64,000 nucleotides of DNA from Flavobacterium frigoris. GTDB taxonomy: Bacteria; Bacteroidota; Bacteroidia; Flavobacteriales; Flavobacteriaceae. The stretch is taken from NCBI RefSeq assembly GCF_900111075.1, contig NZ_FOFZ01000001.1, forward strand, positions 434,001 to 498,000, given 5' to 3'. Shown piece after piece: positions 7,980-16,493 of this stretch (the stretch's first letter is position 1; each line of letters starts with the position of its first letter). Below the pieces are notes generated by a model. The model worked only from the letters and a program-made list of their open reading frames with translations. It made no database searches and was not told where the DNA came from. The position numbers were made by a program, and so were the translations under genes.

Positions 7980-9233
7980 TTAGAAGTCTAATTTTTTAAC
8001 TAACACACAAGCGTTGTGTCCACCAAAACCAAACGTATTGCTCATCACAACATTCATTTCTCTTTTTTGTGCAACATTAAAAGTGAAGTTCAGTTTAGGG
8101 TCAATATTTTCATCATCCGTAAAATGATTTATTGTTGGAGGTACTATTCCGTGTTTCATAGAAAGAATTGAGGATATAGTTTCAACAGCCCCAGCAGCGC
8201 CTAAAAGATGACCTGTCATGGATTTTGTTGAATTTAAATTCATTGTGTAAGCATGTTCGCCAAAAACATGTGTGATTGCTTTAGATTCCGCTAAATCTCC
8301 CAGCGGAGTTGAAGTACCGTGCATGTTAACACCATCAACATCTGTTGGTTTTAACCCTGCGTCTCTTAGGCAGTTTATCATTACGTTTTTAGCTCCTAAA
8401 CCATCAGGGTGCGGTGCTGTAATATGATACGCATCAGCAGACATACCACCACCACCAATCTCGCAGTAGATAGTTGCGCCACGAGCGATTGCGTGTTCAT
8501 ACTCTTCAAGAATTAATGCTCCTGCACCTTCCCCTAAAACAAAGCCATCTCTGTCCTTGTCCATTGGTCTGGAAGCAGTTTGTGGGTCATCATTTCTTGT
8601 AGATAGTGCGTGCATCGCATTAAATCCACCCATACCTGCTATTGTTACTGCAGCTTCAGAACCTCCAGTTACCATTACATCTGCATGTCCTAATCTAATA
8701 TAATTGAAGGCGTCAATAATTGCATTTGTAGAAGAAGCACACGCAGAAACAGTTGCGAAATTAGGGCCTCTAAAGCCGTATTTTATTGAAATATGACCAC
8801 AAGCAATATCCGAAATCATTTTTGGAATAAAGAAAGGATTGAATTTTGGCGTACCGTCACCAGCAGCAAAGTTCAACATTTCTATTTGGAAAGTTTCCAA
8901 TCCACCGATACCTGATCCCCAAATCACTCCTGCTCTGTCTTTATCCAGTTTATCAAAATCGAAACCGGCATCAGTTACTGCTTCTTCTGAAGCAACCATA
9001 GCATATTGTGCATAGCGGTCCATTTTTCTGGCTTCCTTTCTATCTAAAAAATCTTCAGCATTAAAGTTCTTTAGTTCGCATGCAAAATGTGTTCTAAATT
9101 TAGTAGGATCAAAATAAGTTATTGGGGCGGCTCCACTAACACCGTTAATAAGAGCATTCCAATATTCTTTAACATTATTTCCAATAGGAGTAAGAGCACC
9201 TAAACCTGTCACAACAACTCGCCTTAATACCAT
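7980..9233 (-). CDS. fabF: Beta-ketoacyl-ACP synthase II
   Basis: A 417-residue condensing enzyme of fatty acid elongation. The thiolase-fold Cys-His-His triad is visible: the nucleophile in VSACASS, HGTSTPLGD and TKSMTGHLLGAAG. The glycine-rich C-terminal NTFGFGGHNACVL motif is intact. Length and start (MVLRRVVVTGLGALTP) are standard for FabF. It lies downstream of acpP, which carries its substrate, and upstream of rnc. Confidence 0.97.
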   Translation of the reverse strand: MVLRRVVVTGLGALTPIGNNVKEYWNALINGVSGAAPITYFDPTKFRTHFACELKNFNAEDFLDRKEARKMDRYAQYAMVASEEAVTDAGFDFDKLDKDRAGVIWGSGIGGLETFQIEMLNFAAGDGTPKFNPFFIPKMISDIACGHISIKYGFRGPNFATVSACASSTNAIIDAFNYIRLGHADVMVTGGSEAAVTIAGMGGFNAMHALSTRNDDPQTASRPMDKDRDGFVLGEGAGALILEEYEHAIARGATIYCEIGGGGMSADAYHITAPHPDGLGAKNVMINCLRDAGLKPTDVDGVNMHGTSTPLGDLAESKAITHVFGEHAYTMNLNSTKSMTGHLLGAAGAVETISSILSMKHGIVPPTINHFTDDENIDPKLNFTFNVAQKREMNVVMSNTFGFGGHNACVLVKKLDF

Positions 9234-9369
9234 AACTTTTATATTTTGTTATCTTTAAACAAATAAAACCCATGCTTTCTTCATTGTATTAATATTACAA
9301 AAGAGCCATGGGTATTACAATAAATATTTTTTTGATTGAATATTGAAAATCAATCTTGAATTTAAATTT

Positions 9370-9416
9370 AAAAAAAATAATAACACCCGCATACGTGTAA
9401 GTAAGCGGGTGTTTAA
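9370..9416 (-). terminator. Terminator or attenuator between acpP and fabF
   Basis: AACACCCGC (9382-9390) pairs with GCGGGTGTT (9405-9413), and a smaller inner palindrome lies in the loop. On the minus strand the stem is followed by a T-rich tract. It lies just after acpP and before fabF, so it could reduce read-through and allow more ACP than FabF to be made. Confidence 0.75.
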
Positions 9417-9420
9417 ATTA

Positions 9421-9657
9421 TTATTTTTTAGCTTCTTCGATATAAGAAATAGCTTGACCTACAGTAGCAATGTTTTCTGCTTGATCATCTGGAATTTGAA
9501 TGTCAAATTCTTTTTCGAATTCCATAATAAGCTCAACAGTGTCTAATGAATCAGCCCCTAAATCATTAGTGAAGCTTGCTTCTGTTACAACTTCGTTTTC
9601 GTCAACACCTAATTTGTCTACGATAATCGCTTTTACTCTTGATGCAATGTCTGACAT
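9421..9657 (-). CDS. acpP: Acyl carrier protein
   Basis: A 78-residue acidic ACP. The phosphopantetheine attachment serine is S37 in the motif [15 protein letters not shown], and helix III ([19 protein letters not shown]) is normal. It supplies acyl chains to FabF encoded immediately downstream. A -7 box lies about 30 bases upstream and a strong hairpin follows the gene. Confidence 0.97.
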   Translation of the reverse strand: MSDIASRVKAIIVDKLGVDENEVVTEASFTNDLGADSLDTVELIMEFEKEFDIQIPDDQAENIATVGQAISYIEEAKK

Positions 9658-9687
9658 AATCTTTAATTTTAGAATTTAATTTGTTGG

Positions 9688-9695
9688 CAAAAATA
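9688..9695 (-). promoter_or_regulatory. TAnnTTTG -7 box for acpP
   Basis: Read on the minus strand the box is TATTTTTG, placing the transcript start about 25 bases before the acpP ATG. Confidence 0.55.
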
Positions 9696-9833
9696 AAAAA
9701 CTTTATTTTAAAACAACGAATAAGTTGATAAATGTATCAACTAAATTATAAAATAAATTTTAACAAAGACTTCCTAATGTTATTTATTTTCAATTTTTAT
9801 CCCGTTTTTTGCGTTATTAAAATGAGGTTGATT

Positions 9834-10394
9834 ATGAAAAAAATAGTTGTTTTTGCTTCTGGATCGGGTACTAATGCTGAAAATATTATAAAGTATTTTG
9901 CTTCTAGTGAAACCGGAACGGTGGTTACAGTTTTTACAAACAATGCAAGTGCCAAGGTAATTGAACGAGCAAAAAATAATCAAATACCAACAGAGGTTTT
10001 TTCGAAAGAAGAACTGTTTGAAAGTAAAGTACTACGTATATTAAATGCAATTGAACCAGATTTGATTGTTCTTGCTGGGTTTTTGTTGAAATTTCCTCAA
10101 AATATTATCGCTACCTATCCCAATAAAATTATAAATATACACCCCGCATTACTGCCCAAATATGGGGGCAAAGGAATGTATGGAATGAATGTGCATAAAG
10201 CAATTGTAGAGAATAGGGAAAAAGAAACCGGTATTACCATTCATTATGTGAATGAGCATTATGATGAAGGAGGGATTATTTTTCAAAAAAAGGTATTCTT
10301 AACTGGAAATGAAACGCCAGAAGACGTGGCTGAAAAAATTCATGAATTAGAGCAGGAATTTTTCCCTCAGGTCATCGCTGGCTTATTGAGATAA
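9834..10394 (+). CDS. purN: Phosphoribosylglycinamide formyltransferase
   Basis: A 186-residue enzyme transferring a formyl group from 10-formyltetrahydrofolate to GAR in purine synthesis. The N-terminal glycine-rich loop VFASGSGTNAENI, the catalytic-site INIHPALLPKYGG and the H..D pair in GITIHYVNEHYDEGGIIFQ are present. The ATG at 9834 (MKKIVVFASG) is chosen because the in-frame extension from 9732 encodes a hydrophobic stretch not expected in a cytoplasmic enzyme. It is divergent from acpP. Confidence 0.95.
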   Translation: MKKIVVFASGSGTNAENIIKYFASSETGTVVTVFTNNASAKVIERAKNNQIPTEVFSKEELFESKVLRILNAIEPDLIVLAGFLLKFPQNIIATYPNKIINIHPALLPKYGGKGMYGMNVHKAIVENREKETGITIHYVNEHYDEGGIIFQKKVFLTGNETPEDVAEKIHELEQEFFPQVIAGLLR

Positions 10395-10413
10395 CTATTT
10401 GAAGATTCATTTC

Positions 10414-10421
10414 TAATATTG
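10414..10421 (+). promoter_or_regulatory. Probable -7 box for rnhA
   Basis: TAATATTG differs from TAnnTTTG at one position and ends 21 bases before the ATG at 10443. It overlaps an in-frame TTG at 10419, arguing against that TTG as a start. Confidence 0.4.
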
Positions 10422-10442
10422 CACAAATCTATTTTAACTATA

Positions 10443-10928
10443 ATGAATTACGACGTACATATATATACAGATGGTGCTGCCAAAGGAAATCCTGGAAAAG
10501 GAGGCTATGGCGTTGTTATGGAAAGTGTGAAAGACGGTAAAACCTATAGAAAGGAATTTTTTGAAGGGTTTAGGCTAACTACTAATAATAGAATGGAGCT
10601 GTTAGCGGTGATAGTAGGTCTTGAAAAATTAAAAAATCCAAATACAAAAGTGCTTGTTGTTTCTGACTCAAAGTATGTTGTGGATTCAGTATTGAAGAAA
10701 TGGGTTTTTGGTTGGGAGAAAAAAAGATTTTTAGATCGGAAAAATTCTGATTTATGGAAACGGCTGTTGATTATTTATCGAAAACACCAAGTTGATTTTA
10801 AGTGGATAAAAGGGCATAATAATCATCCGCAGAATGAACGTTGTGACGCCCTTGCTGTTATGGCTACCCAAAGCACTCCCTTGTCAATAGATGCTTTTTA
10901 TGAGAAGGAAGAGGGAAAAGTTTTATGA
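10443..10928 (+). CDS. rnhA: Ribonuclease HI
   Basis: A 161-residue enzyme degrading RNA in RNA-DNA hybrids. The four-acid DEDD active site is recognisable: IYTDGAAKGNPGKGG, NNRMELLAVIVGLE, VVSDSKYVVDSV and ERCDALA. The basic handle (WVFGWEKKRFLDRKNSDLW) and WIKGHNNHPQNE are also typical. The ATG at 10443 is preferred over the upstream TTG, which lies within the likely promoter. Confidence 0.95.
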   Translation: MNYDVHIYTDGAAKGNPGKGGYGVVMESVKDGKTYRKEFFEGFRLTTNNRMELLAVIVGLEKLKNPNTKVLVVSDSKYVVDSVLKKWVFGWEKKRFLDRKNSDLWKRLLIIYRKHQVDFKWIKGHNNHPQNERCDALAVMATQSTPLSIDAFYEKEEGKVL

Positions 10929-10948
10929 AAACTTTGCGAGTTTGAAAC

Positions 10949-10980
10949 TTTGCAATATTGTAACTTATGAACTATCTTTG
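10949..10980 (+). promoter_or_regulatory. Bacteroidota-type promoter (-33 and -7) for the PfkB kinase gene
   Basis: TTTG (10949-10952), a 20-base spacer, then TATCTTTG (10973-10980). Both boxes match consensus. The start codon is 24 bases downstream. Confidence 0.65.
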
Positions 10981-11003
10981 CGCCTTAATTCGAAACTCAA
11001 AAA

Positions 11004-11927
11004 ATGAACAAATTATTGATTGTTGGAACCGTTGCTTTCGACGCAATTGAAACTCCTTTTGGCAAGACAGATAAGATTTTAGGTGGAGCAGGTACTTATA
11101 TAGGACTTTCGGCTTCTTTTTTTAATTTGCAATCGGCTATAGTTTCTGTAGTTGGAGATGATTTTCCACAAGAATATTTGGATTTACTATTGGAGAGGAA
11201 TATTGATATTTCTGGTCTTGAAGTAGTTAAAGGCGGAAAAACCTTCTTTTGGAGCGGTCGTTACCATAACGATTTAAATTCAAGAGACACTTTAGATACG
11301 CAATTAAATGTTTTAGCTGATTTTCAACCTAAAGTTCCTGAAAACTATAAAAATGCTGATGTTGTAATGCTAGGAAACTTGCATCCATTAGTACAAAGCA
11401 GTGTTTTAGACCAAATGGAAACCAAGCCAAAATTAGTAGTTTTAGATACTATGAATTTTTGGATGGATTGTGCATTACCGGAATTGCTTGAGGTGATGAA
11501 ACGTGTTGACGTAATTACGATTAATGATGAGGAGGCAAGACAACTTTCGGGAGAATACTCTCTTGTTAAGGCTGCAGCCAAAATTCAGTCTATGGGGCCT
11601 AAATATGTTGTAATTAAAAAAGGAGAACATGGTGCGTTATTGTTTCATGATCTTCAGGTTTTCTTTGCACCAGCTTTACCATTAGAAGAAGTTTTTGATC
11701 CAACAGGAGCGGGAGATACTTTTGCAGGTGGATTTGCAGGATTTATTACACAGAGTGAAAACGTGTCATTCGAAAACATGAAAAACGCCATTATTTATGG
11801 CTCAAATTTAGCTTCTTTTTGTGTAGAGAAATTTGGAACAGAAAGAATGATTGACTTGGAAAAGAATGAAGTAGTGTCAAGATTGAAACAATTCAAATCT
11901 TTAACACAATTTGATATAGAATTATAA
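11004..11927 (+). CDS. PfkB-family sugar/nucleoside kinase
   Basis: A 307-residue ribokinase-superfamily protein. The substrate-side motif GGAGTYIGLSASFF and the anion-hole/catalytic motif DPTGAGDTFAGGFAGF near residue 235 define the family. N-terminal MNKLLIVGTVAFDAIETP and the TINDEEARQLSG segment are typical of adenosine- or ribokinase-like members. The substrate cannot be decided from sequence. It is flanked by purine genes (purN upstream, purF downstream), which makes a nucleoside substrate plausible, but it has its own promoter and terminator. Confidence 0.85.
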   Translation: MNKLLIVGTVAFDAIETPFGKTDKILGGAGTYIGLSASFFNLQSAIVSVVGDDFPQEYLDLLLERNIDISGLEVVKGGKTFFWSGRYHNDLNSRDTLDTQLNVLADFQPKVPENYKNADVVMLGNLHPLVQSSVLDQMETKPKLVVLDTMNFWMDCALPELLEVMKRVDVITINDEEARQLSGEYSLVKAAAKIQSMGPKYVVIKKGEHGALLFHDLQVFFAPALPLEEVFDPTGAGDTFAGGFAGFITQSENVSFENMKNAIIYGSNLASFCVEKFGTERMIDLEKNEVVSRLKQFKSLTQFDIEL

Positions 11928-11933
11928 TGCCAT

Positions 11934-11958
11934 AAAGCCTCGGAAACGGGGCTTTTTT
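11934..11958 (+). terminator. Rho-independent terminator after the PfkB kinase
   Basis: AAAGCCTCG pairs with CGGGGCTTT (one G-U) across a GAAA tetraloop, followed by T residues. Confidence 0.85.
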
Positions 11959-12028
11959 GATTAATAGTCCCAGATGCTATTTGTAAGAATTTATTTTAGG
12001 AAACAACAACACAACAAACTACAATACG

Positions 12029-13927
12029 ATGAGCGATGCTTTACAACATGAATGTGGGATAGCCTTAGTTAGACTACTTAAACCGCTTGAATTTTATAAA
12101 GAGAAATACGGGACTGCTTTCTACGGAATACAGAAAATGTATCTCCTAATGGAAAAGCAACACAACCGTGGACAAGATGGTGCTGGTTTTGCCAGTGTTA
12201 AACTTGATGTGGAACCAGGAGAAAGATATATTAGCCGAGTGCGATCCAATCATGCTCAACCCATTCAAGATGTTTTTGCTCAAATAAACGATAGAGTAAA
12301 CGAAGAAATGGCTGCGCATCCTGAATATGCTGATAATGTGGCGCTTCAAAAAGCAAATATTCCATACATAGGCGAATTATTTTTAGGGCACGTTCGTTAT
12401 GGAACATTTGGGAAAAATAGTATCGAGAGTGTTCATCCTTTCTTGCGTCAGAACAATTGGATGCATAGAAACCTGATATTAGCCGGGAATTTCAATATGA
12501 CTAATGTAAAGGAGCTTTTTCAAAGTCTGGTTGAATTAGGTCAACATCCAAAAGAGATGGCAGATACGGTTACTGTAATGGAGAAAATAGGTCATTTTTT
12601 GGATGATGAAGTTACTGATTTGTATCAAGAGTGCAAAAACAATGGCTTGTCAAAAAGAGAGGCGTCTCCAGTTATTGCAGAAAAATTAGATGTTGCTAAA
12701 ATATTGACTAGGGCCTCTAAAAATTTAGATGGAGGATATGCTATGGCGGGACTTTTGGGTCATGGTGATGCTTTTGTTTTTAGAGATCCGGCAGGAATTC
12801 GTCCAGCGTATTTTTATCAGGATGATGAAGTAGTTGTTGTCGCTTCAGAAAGACCAGTTATTCAAACTGTTTTTAATGTCCCTTTTGAAGCAGTACATGA
12901 AATAGATCCTGGAAAAGCATTAATAATCAAAAAAAATGGGACTGTTTCTATGGAAGAAATTCTTCCTCCAACAGTGAAGAAAGCCTGTTCTTTTGAAAGA
13001 ATCTATTTCTCAAGAGGAAGCGATGCCGAAATATATCAAGAAAGAAAAACTTTAGGAAGGTTGATATTACCTGCAGTTCTTGAAGCAATTGATCAAGATA
13101 CTGATAATACTGTCTTTTCCTACATACCAAATACGGCGGAAACGTCATTTTATGGTTTAGTAGAAGCCGCTCAGGATTTTTTAAATCAAAGAAAGAAAAA
13201 TTACATTCTTGAAAATAGAGATAAATTAACTAAGGATTCTTTAGAAGAGCTGCTTTCAGTAAAGATTCGTACTGAGAAAGTAGCGATTAAAGACGCTAAA
13301 TTACGAACGTTTATTACTGAAGACAGTAGTAGAGATGATCTAGTTGCCCATGTTTATGATGTGACCTATGGCGTTATTAAACCAACAGATAATTTAGTAA
13401 TTATTGATGATAGTATCGTAAGAGGAACAACGTTAAAAATGAGTATCATCAAAATGATGGATCGTTTGAATCCAAAAAGTATTGTTGTCGTTTCCTCTGC
13501 ACCACAAATAAGATATCCGGATTGTTACGGTATCGATATGGCTAAACTAGAAGGTTTAGTAGCTTTTAAAGCAGCTTTAGAATTACTTAAAGAGAGAAAC
13601 TTACATCATATTGTAGATGAAGTCTATTTAAAATGTAAAGCGCAGGAAAATTTTAAAGACCATGACGTAGTAAATTACGTTACGGCTATTTATGAACCAT
13701 TCCAGCCGCAAGAAGTTTCAGATAAAATTGCAGAAATGTTAAGTTCTGCGGAGATCAAGGCTGAAGTGAAAATTATATTTCAAACAGTTGAAGATTTACA
13801 TATTGCTTGTCCAAAAAACCTTGGAGATTGGTACTTTACAGGCGATTACCCTACTCCAGGTGGTAACCGAGTAGTGAATAAAGCTTTTATGAATTTCTAT
13901 GAAGGAAAAGATGCTAGAGCGTATTAA
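12029..13927 (+). CDS. purF: Amidophosphoribosyltransferase, long Bacteroidota form
   Basis: A 632-residue enzyme catalysing the first step of purine synthesis (PRPP plus glutamine to phosphoribosylamine). The N-terminal Ntn glutaminase domain has the candidate nucleophile Cys9 in HECGIALVRL, implying removal of eight residues, and QHNRGQDGAGFA. The phosphoribosyltransferase domain carries the PRPP loop LVIIDDSIVRGTTLK. It is over 100 residues longer than typical bacterial PurF because of insertions between motifs and a C-terminal extension (from about residue 560). It has no close partner gene on the same strand. Confidence 0.9.
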   Translation: MSDALQHECGIALVRLLKPLEFYKEKYGTAFYGIQKMYLLMEKQHNRGQDGAGFASVKLDVEPGERYISRVRSNHAQPIQDVFAQINDRVNEEMAAHPEYADNVALQKANIPYIGELFLGHVRYGTFGKNSIESVHPFLRQNNWMHRNLILAGNFNMTNVKELFQSLVELGQHPKEMADTVTVMEKIGHFLDDEVTDLYQECKNNGLSKREASPVIAEKLDVAKILTRASKNLDGGYAMAGLLGHGDAFVFRDPAGIRPAYFYQDDEVVVVASERPVIQTVFNVPFEAVHEIDPGKALIIKKNGTVSMEEILPPTVKKACSFERIYFSRGSDAEIYQERKTLGRLILPAVLEAIDQDTDNTVFSYIPNTAETSFYGLVEAAQDFLNQRKKNYILENRDKLTKDSLEELLSVKIRTEKVAIKDAKLRTFITEDSSRDDLVAHVYDVTYGVIKPTDNLVIIDDSIVRGTTLKMSIIKMMDRLNPKSIVVVSSAPQIRYPDCYGIDMAKLEGLVAFKAALELLKERNLHHIVDEVYLKCKAQENFKDHDVVNYVTAIYEPFQPQEVSDKIAEMLSSAEIKAEVKIIFQTVEDLHIACPKNLGDWYFTGDYPTPGGNRVVNKAFMNFYEGKDARAY

Positions 13928-13947
13928 TTTCATTAAGTGTAGTTAAA

Positions 13948-14083
13948 CGTTTTTATCAGTTATTCATCTAAAATTTTTGCCAGAATATTTCATTTGGGTT
14001 AGATTTGGCTCACCATAAAATTAGTAGGTTAAGTTTATGGTAGATTTGGGGCAAAAAAGGTGGAAGTAATTCCACCTTTTTTA
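13948..14083 (+). ncRNA. Structured repeat, copy 1 (candidate small RNA or terminator module)
   Basis: The conserved core at 14011-14083 forms stem I ACCATAAA (14012-14019) with TTTATGGT (14034-14041), a constant linker AGATTTGGGGC, then stem II GGTGGAA (14059-14065), loop GTAA, TTCCACC (14070-14076), extended by A6/T6. The upstream part (13948-14010) is a diverged version of the region preceding copies 2 and 3. It lies just after purF and could simply be its terminator. Shared structure among three copies suggests an RNA unit. Confidence 0.45.
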
Positions 14084-14101
14084 TTGGAGAAGAATTGAGA
14101 T

Positions 14102-14146
14102 AAAAAAGCAGTTAATTTCAGAAATGGAAAGTAACTGCTTTTTTAT
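14102..14146 (+). terminator. Terminator-like hairpin between structured repeats 1 and 2
   Basis: AAAAAAGCAGTTA (14102-14114) pairs perfectly with TAACTGCTTTTTT (14132-14144). It is not part of the repeated unit. Confidence 0.7.
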
Positions 14147-14151
14147 TTAGT

Positions 14152-14392
14152 ATAACAGGATTTATATGTTTTGGCTTAGACATTTCAAAATGTTAACTAT
14201 TTAGGACGCTGTTCTTTTTATAATTGAAGATAAAAACTTAGTGTTCAGCGGTTTGTCGTTTTTATGCGTTGTTCATCTTAAAAAGTTGCGGACAGTGTTT
14301 TTTTGACTTAAATTTATATCACCATAAAATTAGTAGGTTAAGTTTGTGGTAGATTTGGGGCAAAAAAGGTGGAAGCAATTCCACCTTTTTTA
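14152..14392 (+). ncRNA. Structured repeat, copy 2 (candidate small RNA)
   Basis: This copy is followed 254 bases later by copy 3 in direct orientation. Stem I is ACCATAAA (14321-14328) with TTTGTGGT (14343-14350); the single change relative to copy 1 turns an A-U into a G-U pair. Stem II GGTGGAA (14068... read as 14368-14374) with TTCCACC (14379-14385) closes the loop GCAA and ends in a T run. No open reading frame of useful length exists inside the unit. A -33-like TTTG (14302-14305) precedes the core, but the matching -7 box is weak. Confidence 0.5.
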
Positions 14393-14405
14393 TTTAAAAA
14401 TAGAC

Positions 14406-14646
14406 ATAACAGGATTTATATGTTTTGGTTTAGGCATTCCAAAATATTAACTATTTAGGATGTTGTTCGTTTTAAAATTGAAGTTAAAAACTTATTAATC
14501 AGTAGTTTATCGTTTTAATATGTTGTTCATCTTAAAAAGTTGCAGACAGTATTTTTTTGACTTAAATTTATATCACCATAAAATTAGTAGGTTAAGTTTA
14601 TGGTAGATTTGGGGCAAAAAGGGTGGAAGAGATTCCACCTTTTTTA
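14406..14646 (+). ncRNA. Structured repeat, copy 3 (candidate small RNA)
   Basis: Direct repeat of the preceding unit with many scattered substitutions, except in the core. Stem I is ACCATAAA (14575-14582) with TTTATGGT (14597-14604). Stem II is GGTGGAA (14622-14628) with TTCCACC (14633-14639), loop GAGA. An A-to-G change at 14621 keeps pairing as G-U. The T run then ends the unit. Confidence 0.5.
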
Positions 14647-14700
14647 TTGGAATAAAGTCAAGAGATAGTAAGTTAGAGAGCAGCGGTAAAAAAGCCATAA

Positions 14701-14739
14701 AAAAAGTCGTATCAACTATATAGTTCATACGACTTTTTT
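14701..14739 (-). terminator. Terminator of the superoxide dismutase gene
   Basis: AAAAAGTCGTAT (14701-14712) pairs with ATACGACTTTTT, with an inner palindrome AACTATATAGTT in the loop. It lies downstream of the minus-strand sod gene. Confidence 0.8.
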
Positions 14740-14800
14740 ATTTCTAAAGTTAATTAAAGCCAGTTACGCGATTCGTAGATCCTAACTTCTAACCTTTTTA

Positions 14801-15409
14801 TTATTTTTCAGATGCAAATCTTCGAGATACTTCTGTCCAGTTAATTACATTAAAGAAAGCTTCAATATAATCAGGTCTTCTATTTTGGTAATGCAAATAA
14901 TAAGCATGTTCCCACACGTCCATTCCTAAGATTGGAGTTCCACCACATCCTACTCCAGGCATTAGTGGATTGTCTTGATTAGGTGTTCCACAAACATCTA
15001 GTTTACCACCTTTATGAACACATAGCCAAGCCCAACCTGAACCAAACTGAGTCGCTCCCGCTTTGCTGAATTTTGCTTTAAATTCTTCAAAAGAACCAAA
15101 AGCCGCTTCAATCGCAGTAAGTAAATCTCCATTTGGAAGTCCGCCTCCATTTGGAGTCATTACATTCCAATAAAGATCGTGGTTGTAAAATCCTCCACCA
15201 TTGTTACGAACGGCAGCATTTTTCATATCGAGGTTAATCAAGATGTTTTCGATAGTCTTACCTTCCATATCTGTACCTGCGATTGCTGTATTAAGATTGG
15301 TAGTATAAGCGTTATGATGCTTCGAATGATGAATTTCCATTGTACGTGCATCGATATAAGGTTCTAATGCGTCATACGCATAAGGTAATTGAGGTAATTC
15401 AAAAGCCAT
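14801..15409 (-). CDS. sodA: Superoxide dismutase, Mn-type signature
   Basis: A 202-residue Fe/Mn-family SOD converting superoxide to oxygen and hydrogen peroxide. Metal ligands are H27 (MEIHHSKHH), H77 ([11 protein letters not shown]), D164 and H168 ([10 protein letters not shown]). The glycine pair before FYNH and the glutamine in NQDNPLM are features of Mn-dependent rather than Fe-dependent enzymes; metal use still needs measurement. There is no signal peptide. It is monocistronic with its own -7 box and terminator. Confidence 0.95.
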   Translation of the reverse strand: MAFELPQLPYAYDALEPYIDARTMEIHHSKHHNAYTTNLNTAIAGTDMEGKTIENILINLDMKNAAVRNNGGGFYNHDLYWNVMTPNGGGLPNGDLLTAIEAAFGSFEEFKAKFSKAGATQFGSGWAWLCVHKGGKLDVCGTPNQDNPLMPGVGCGGTPILGMDVWEHAYYLHYQNRRPDYIEAFFNVINWTEVSRRFASEK

Positions 15410-15444
15410 GATATATTTGTTTAATGATTTATAAAAATTTTATT

Positions 15445-15452
15445 CAAATTTA
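15445..15452 (-). promoter_or_regulatory. TAnnTTTG -7 box for sodA
   Basis: Read on the minus strand it is TAAATTTG, about 36 bases upstream of the ATG. No clear -33 TTTG. Confidence 0.45.
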
Positions 15453-15715
15453 AACATTTAACTTTGTAATTGGAAATTCTATTTACCTATTATAACATTT
15501 ATTTAATTGATAGTGTCATTTTTTTCGATGATTATCAGTCTTTAAGCAGATTGAAATGCCTGCCATGTTAAAATGAGAATGGTATAGAAAGGTTGTTTCG
15601 GTCCAATGATAACTCGTATATTTCTTCGTTTGGAAACAGATTAATTTTTAGTTTAATTAATCTGTGAATGATAATTTGTCGTAACGGATTCAAGCATTCG
15701 ATTAAATTCAGAACA
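15453..15715. other. Intergenic stretch between sodA and comF-like gene
   Basis: Together with the sodA leader this is 306 bases without a supported gene. A 63-codon minus-strand frame (15568-15759) overlaps the end of the ComF-like gene but has no recognisable start context or domain. No terminator-like hairpin was identified. Confidence 0.5.
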
Positions 15716-16399
15716 TTAGGATTGTGCCATCGCCATACATACAATACTAATTCTTGCACCTGGAATTTTCAATAATGATCTGGAACACGCCTCTAATGTA
15801 GCTCCAGTGGTGATAACATCGTCAATAAGGAGATAGTGTTTGTCGTGATCTTTTTCATTGAATGAAACATCAAAAACAGTATCAATTCCTTCGGTTCGAC
15901 CCAACAGATTTTTTTTCGATTGTGTTTTAGAATAAACTGTTCGAAACAATAAGTCATGATTGTAAGGTATATTGAGTTGCTCTGAAAGTGCCAATCCAAA
16001 AGTGGTTACCTGATTATAACCTCTTTCTTTAAATTTCCGCTTATGCAAAGGAACTGGGATGATGACATCTGCTGTTTTTAGGATGCTGCTTTCTTTTAAA
16101 TCGCCGACATACCAGTATCCTAAAACTGTTCCTATTTCTTCATGGCCTTTGTATTTTAATTTATGAATCAGTTCTTGTACGATTCCTTTCTTATGGAAAT
16201 AAAGAAAGGCAGAGGCATATTCTAATGGAATTCGGCCATAAAATTTTTTGAAAGCTTCATTTTCAGGAGTTAAATGATGGTTTGTTAAAGGAATATGATG
16301 TCTACAAAGCGTACATATTACTTTTTCATTTGTCATTAAAAACGAGTTACATCCACTGCATACGGGGGGAAAGAATAGATTTAGAAGATATTTAAACAT
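15716..16399 (-). CDS. ComF family phosphoribosyltransferase-like protein
   Basis: A 227-residue protein with an N-terminal zinc-finger-like pair CSGC and CTLC, then a type I phosphoribosyltransferase fold. The PRPP loop LLIDDVITTGATLEAC is intact, and VIIPVPLHKRKFKERGYNQ is the ComF/GntX signature. ComF proteins support DNA uptake in naturally transformable bacteria, probably in the cytoplasm, but they also occur in non-competent species. The start MFKYLLNLFFPPVCSGC is typical. Confidence 0.92.
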   Translation of the reverse strand: MFKYLLNLFFPPVCSGCNSFLMTNEKVICTLCRHHIPLTNHHLTPENEAFKKFYGRIPLEYASAFLYFHKKGIVQELIHKLKYKGHEEIGTVLGYWYVGDLKESSILKTADVIIPVPLHKRKFKERGYNQVTTFGLALSEQLNIPYNHDLLFRTVYSKTQSKKNLLGRTEGIDTVFDVSFNEKDHDKHYLLIDDVITTGATLEACSRSLLKIPGARISIVCMAMAQS

Positions 16400-16481
16400 T
16401 TAATTGCTAATTTATTTATAAAAATATGAAAATGAATGCTTCAAACTTCAGCTATTTTTCTTTTTTTAAGTTCACTTTTTA

Positions 16482-16489
16482 TATTTTTG
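16482..16489 (+). promoter_or_regulatory. TAnnTTTG -7 box for glycyl-tRNA synthetase
   Basis: TATTTTTG ends 4 bases before the ATG, so the message would be leaderless or nearly so. Confidence 0.5.
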
Positions 16490-16493
16490 CAGT

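Noticed and set aside
15568..15759. 63-codon minus-strand gene after the ComF-like gene
   Set aside because: Overlaps the end of the ComF-like gene, has no recognisable domain and no promoter; likely chance.
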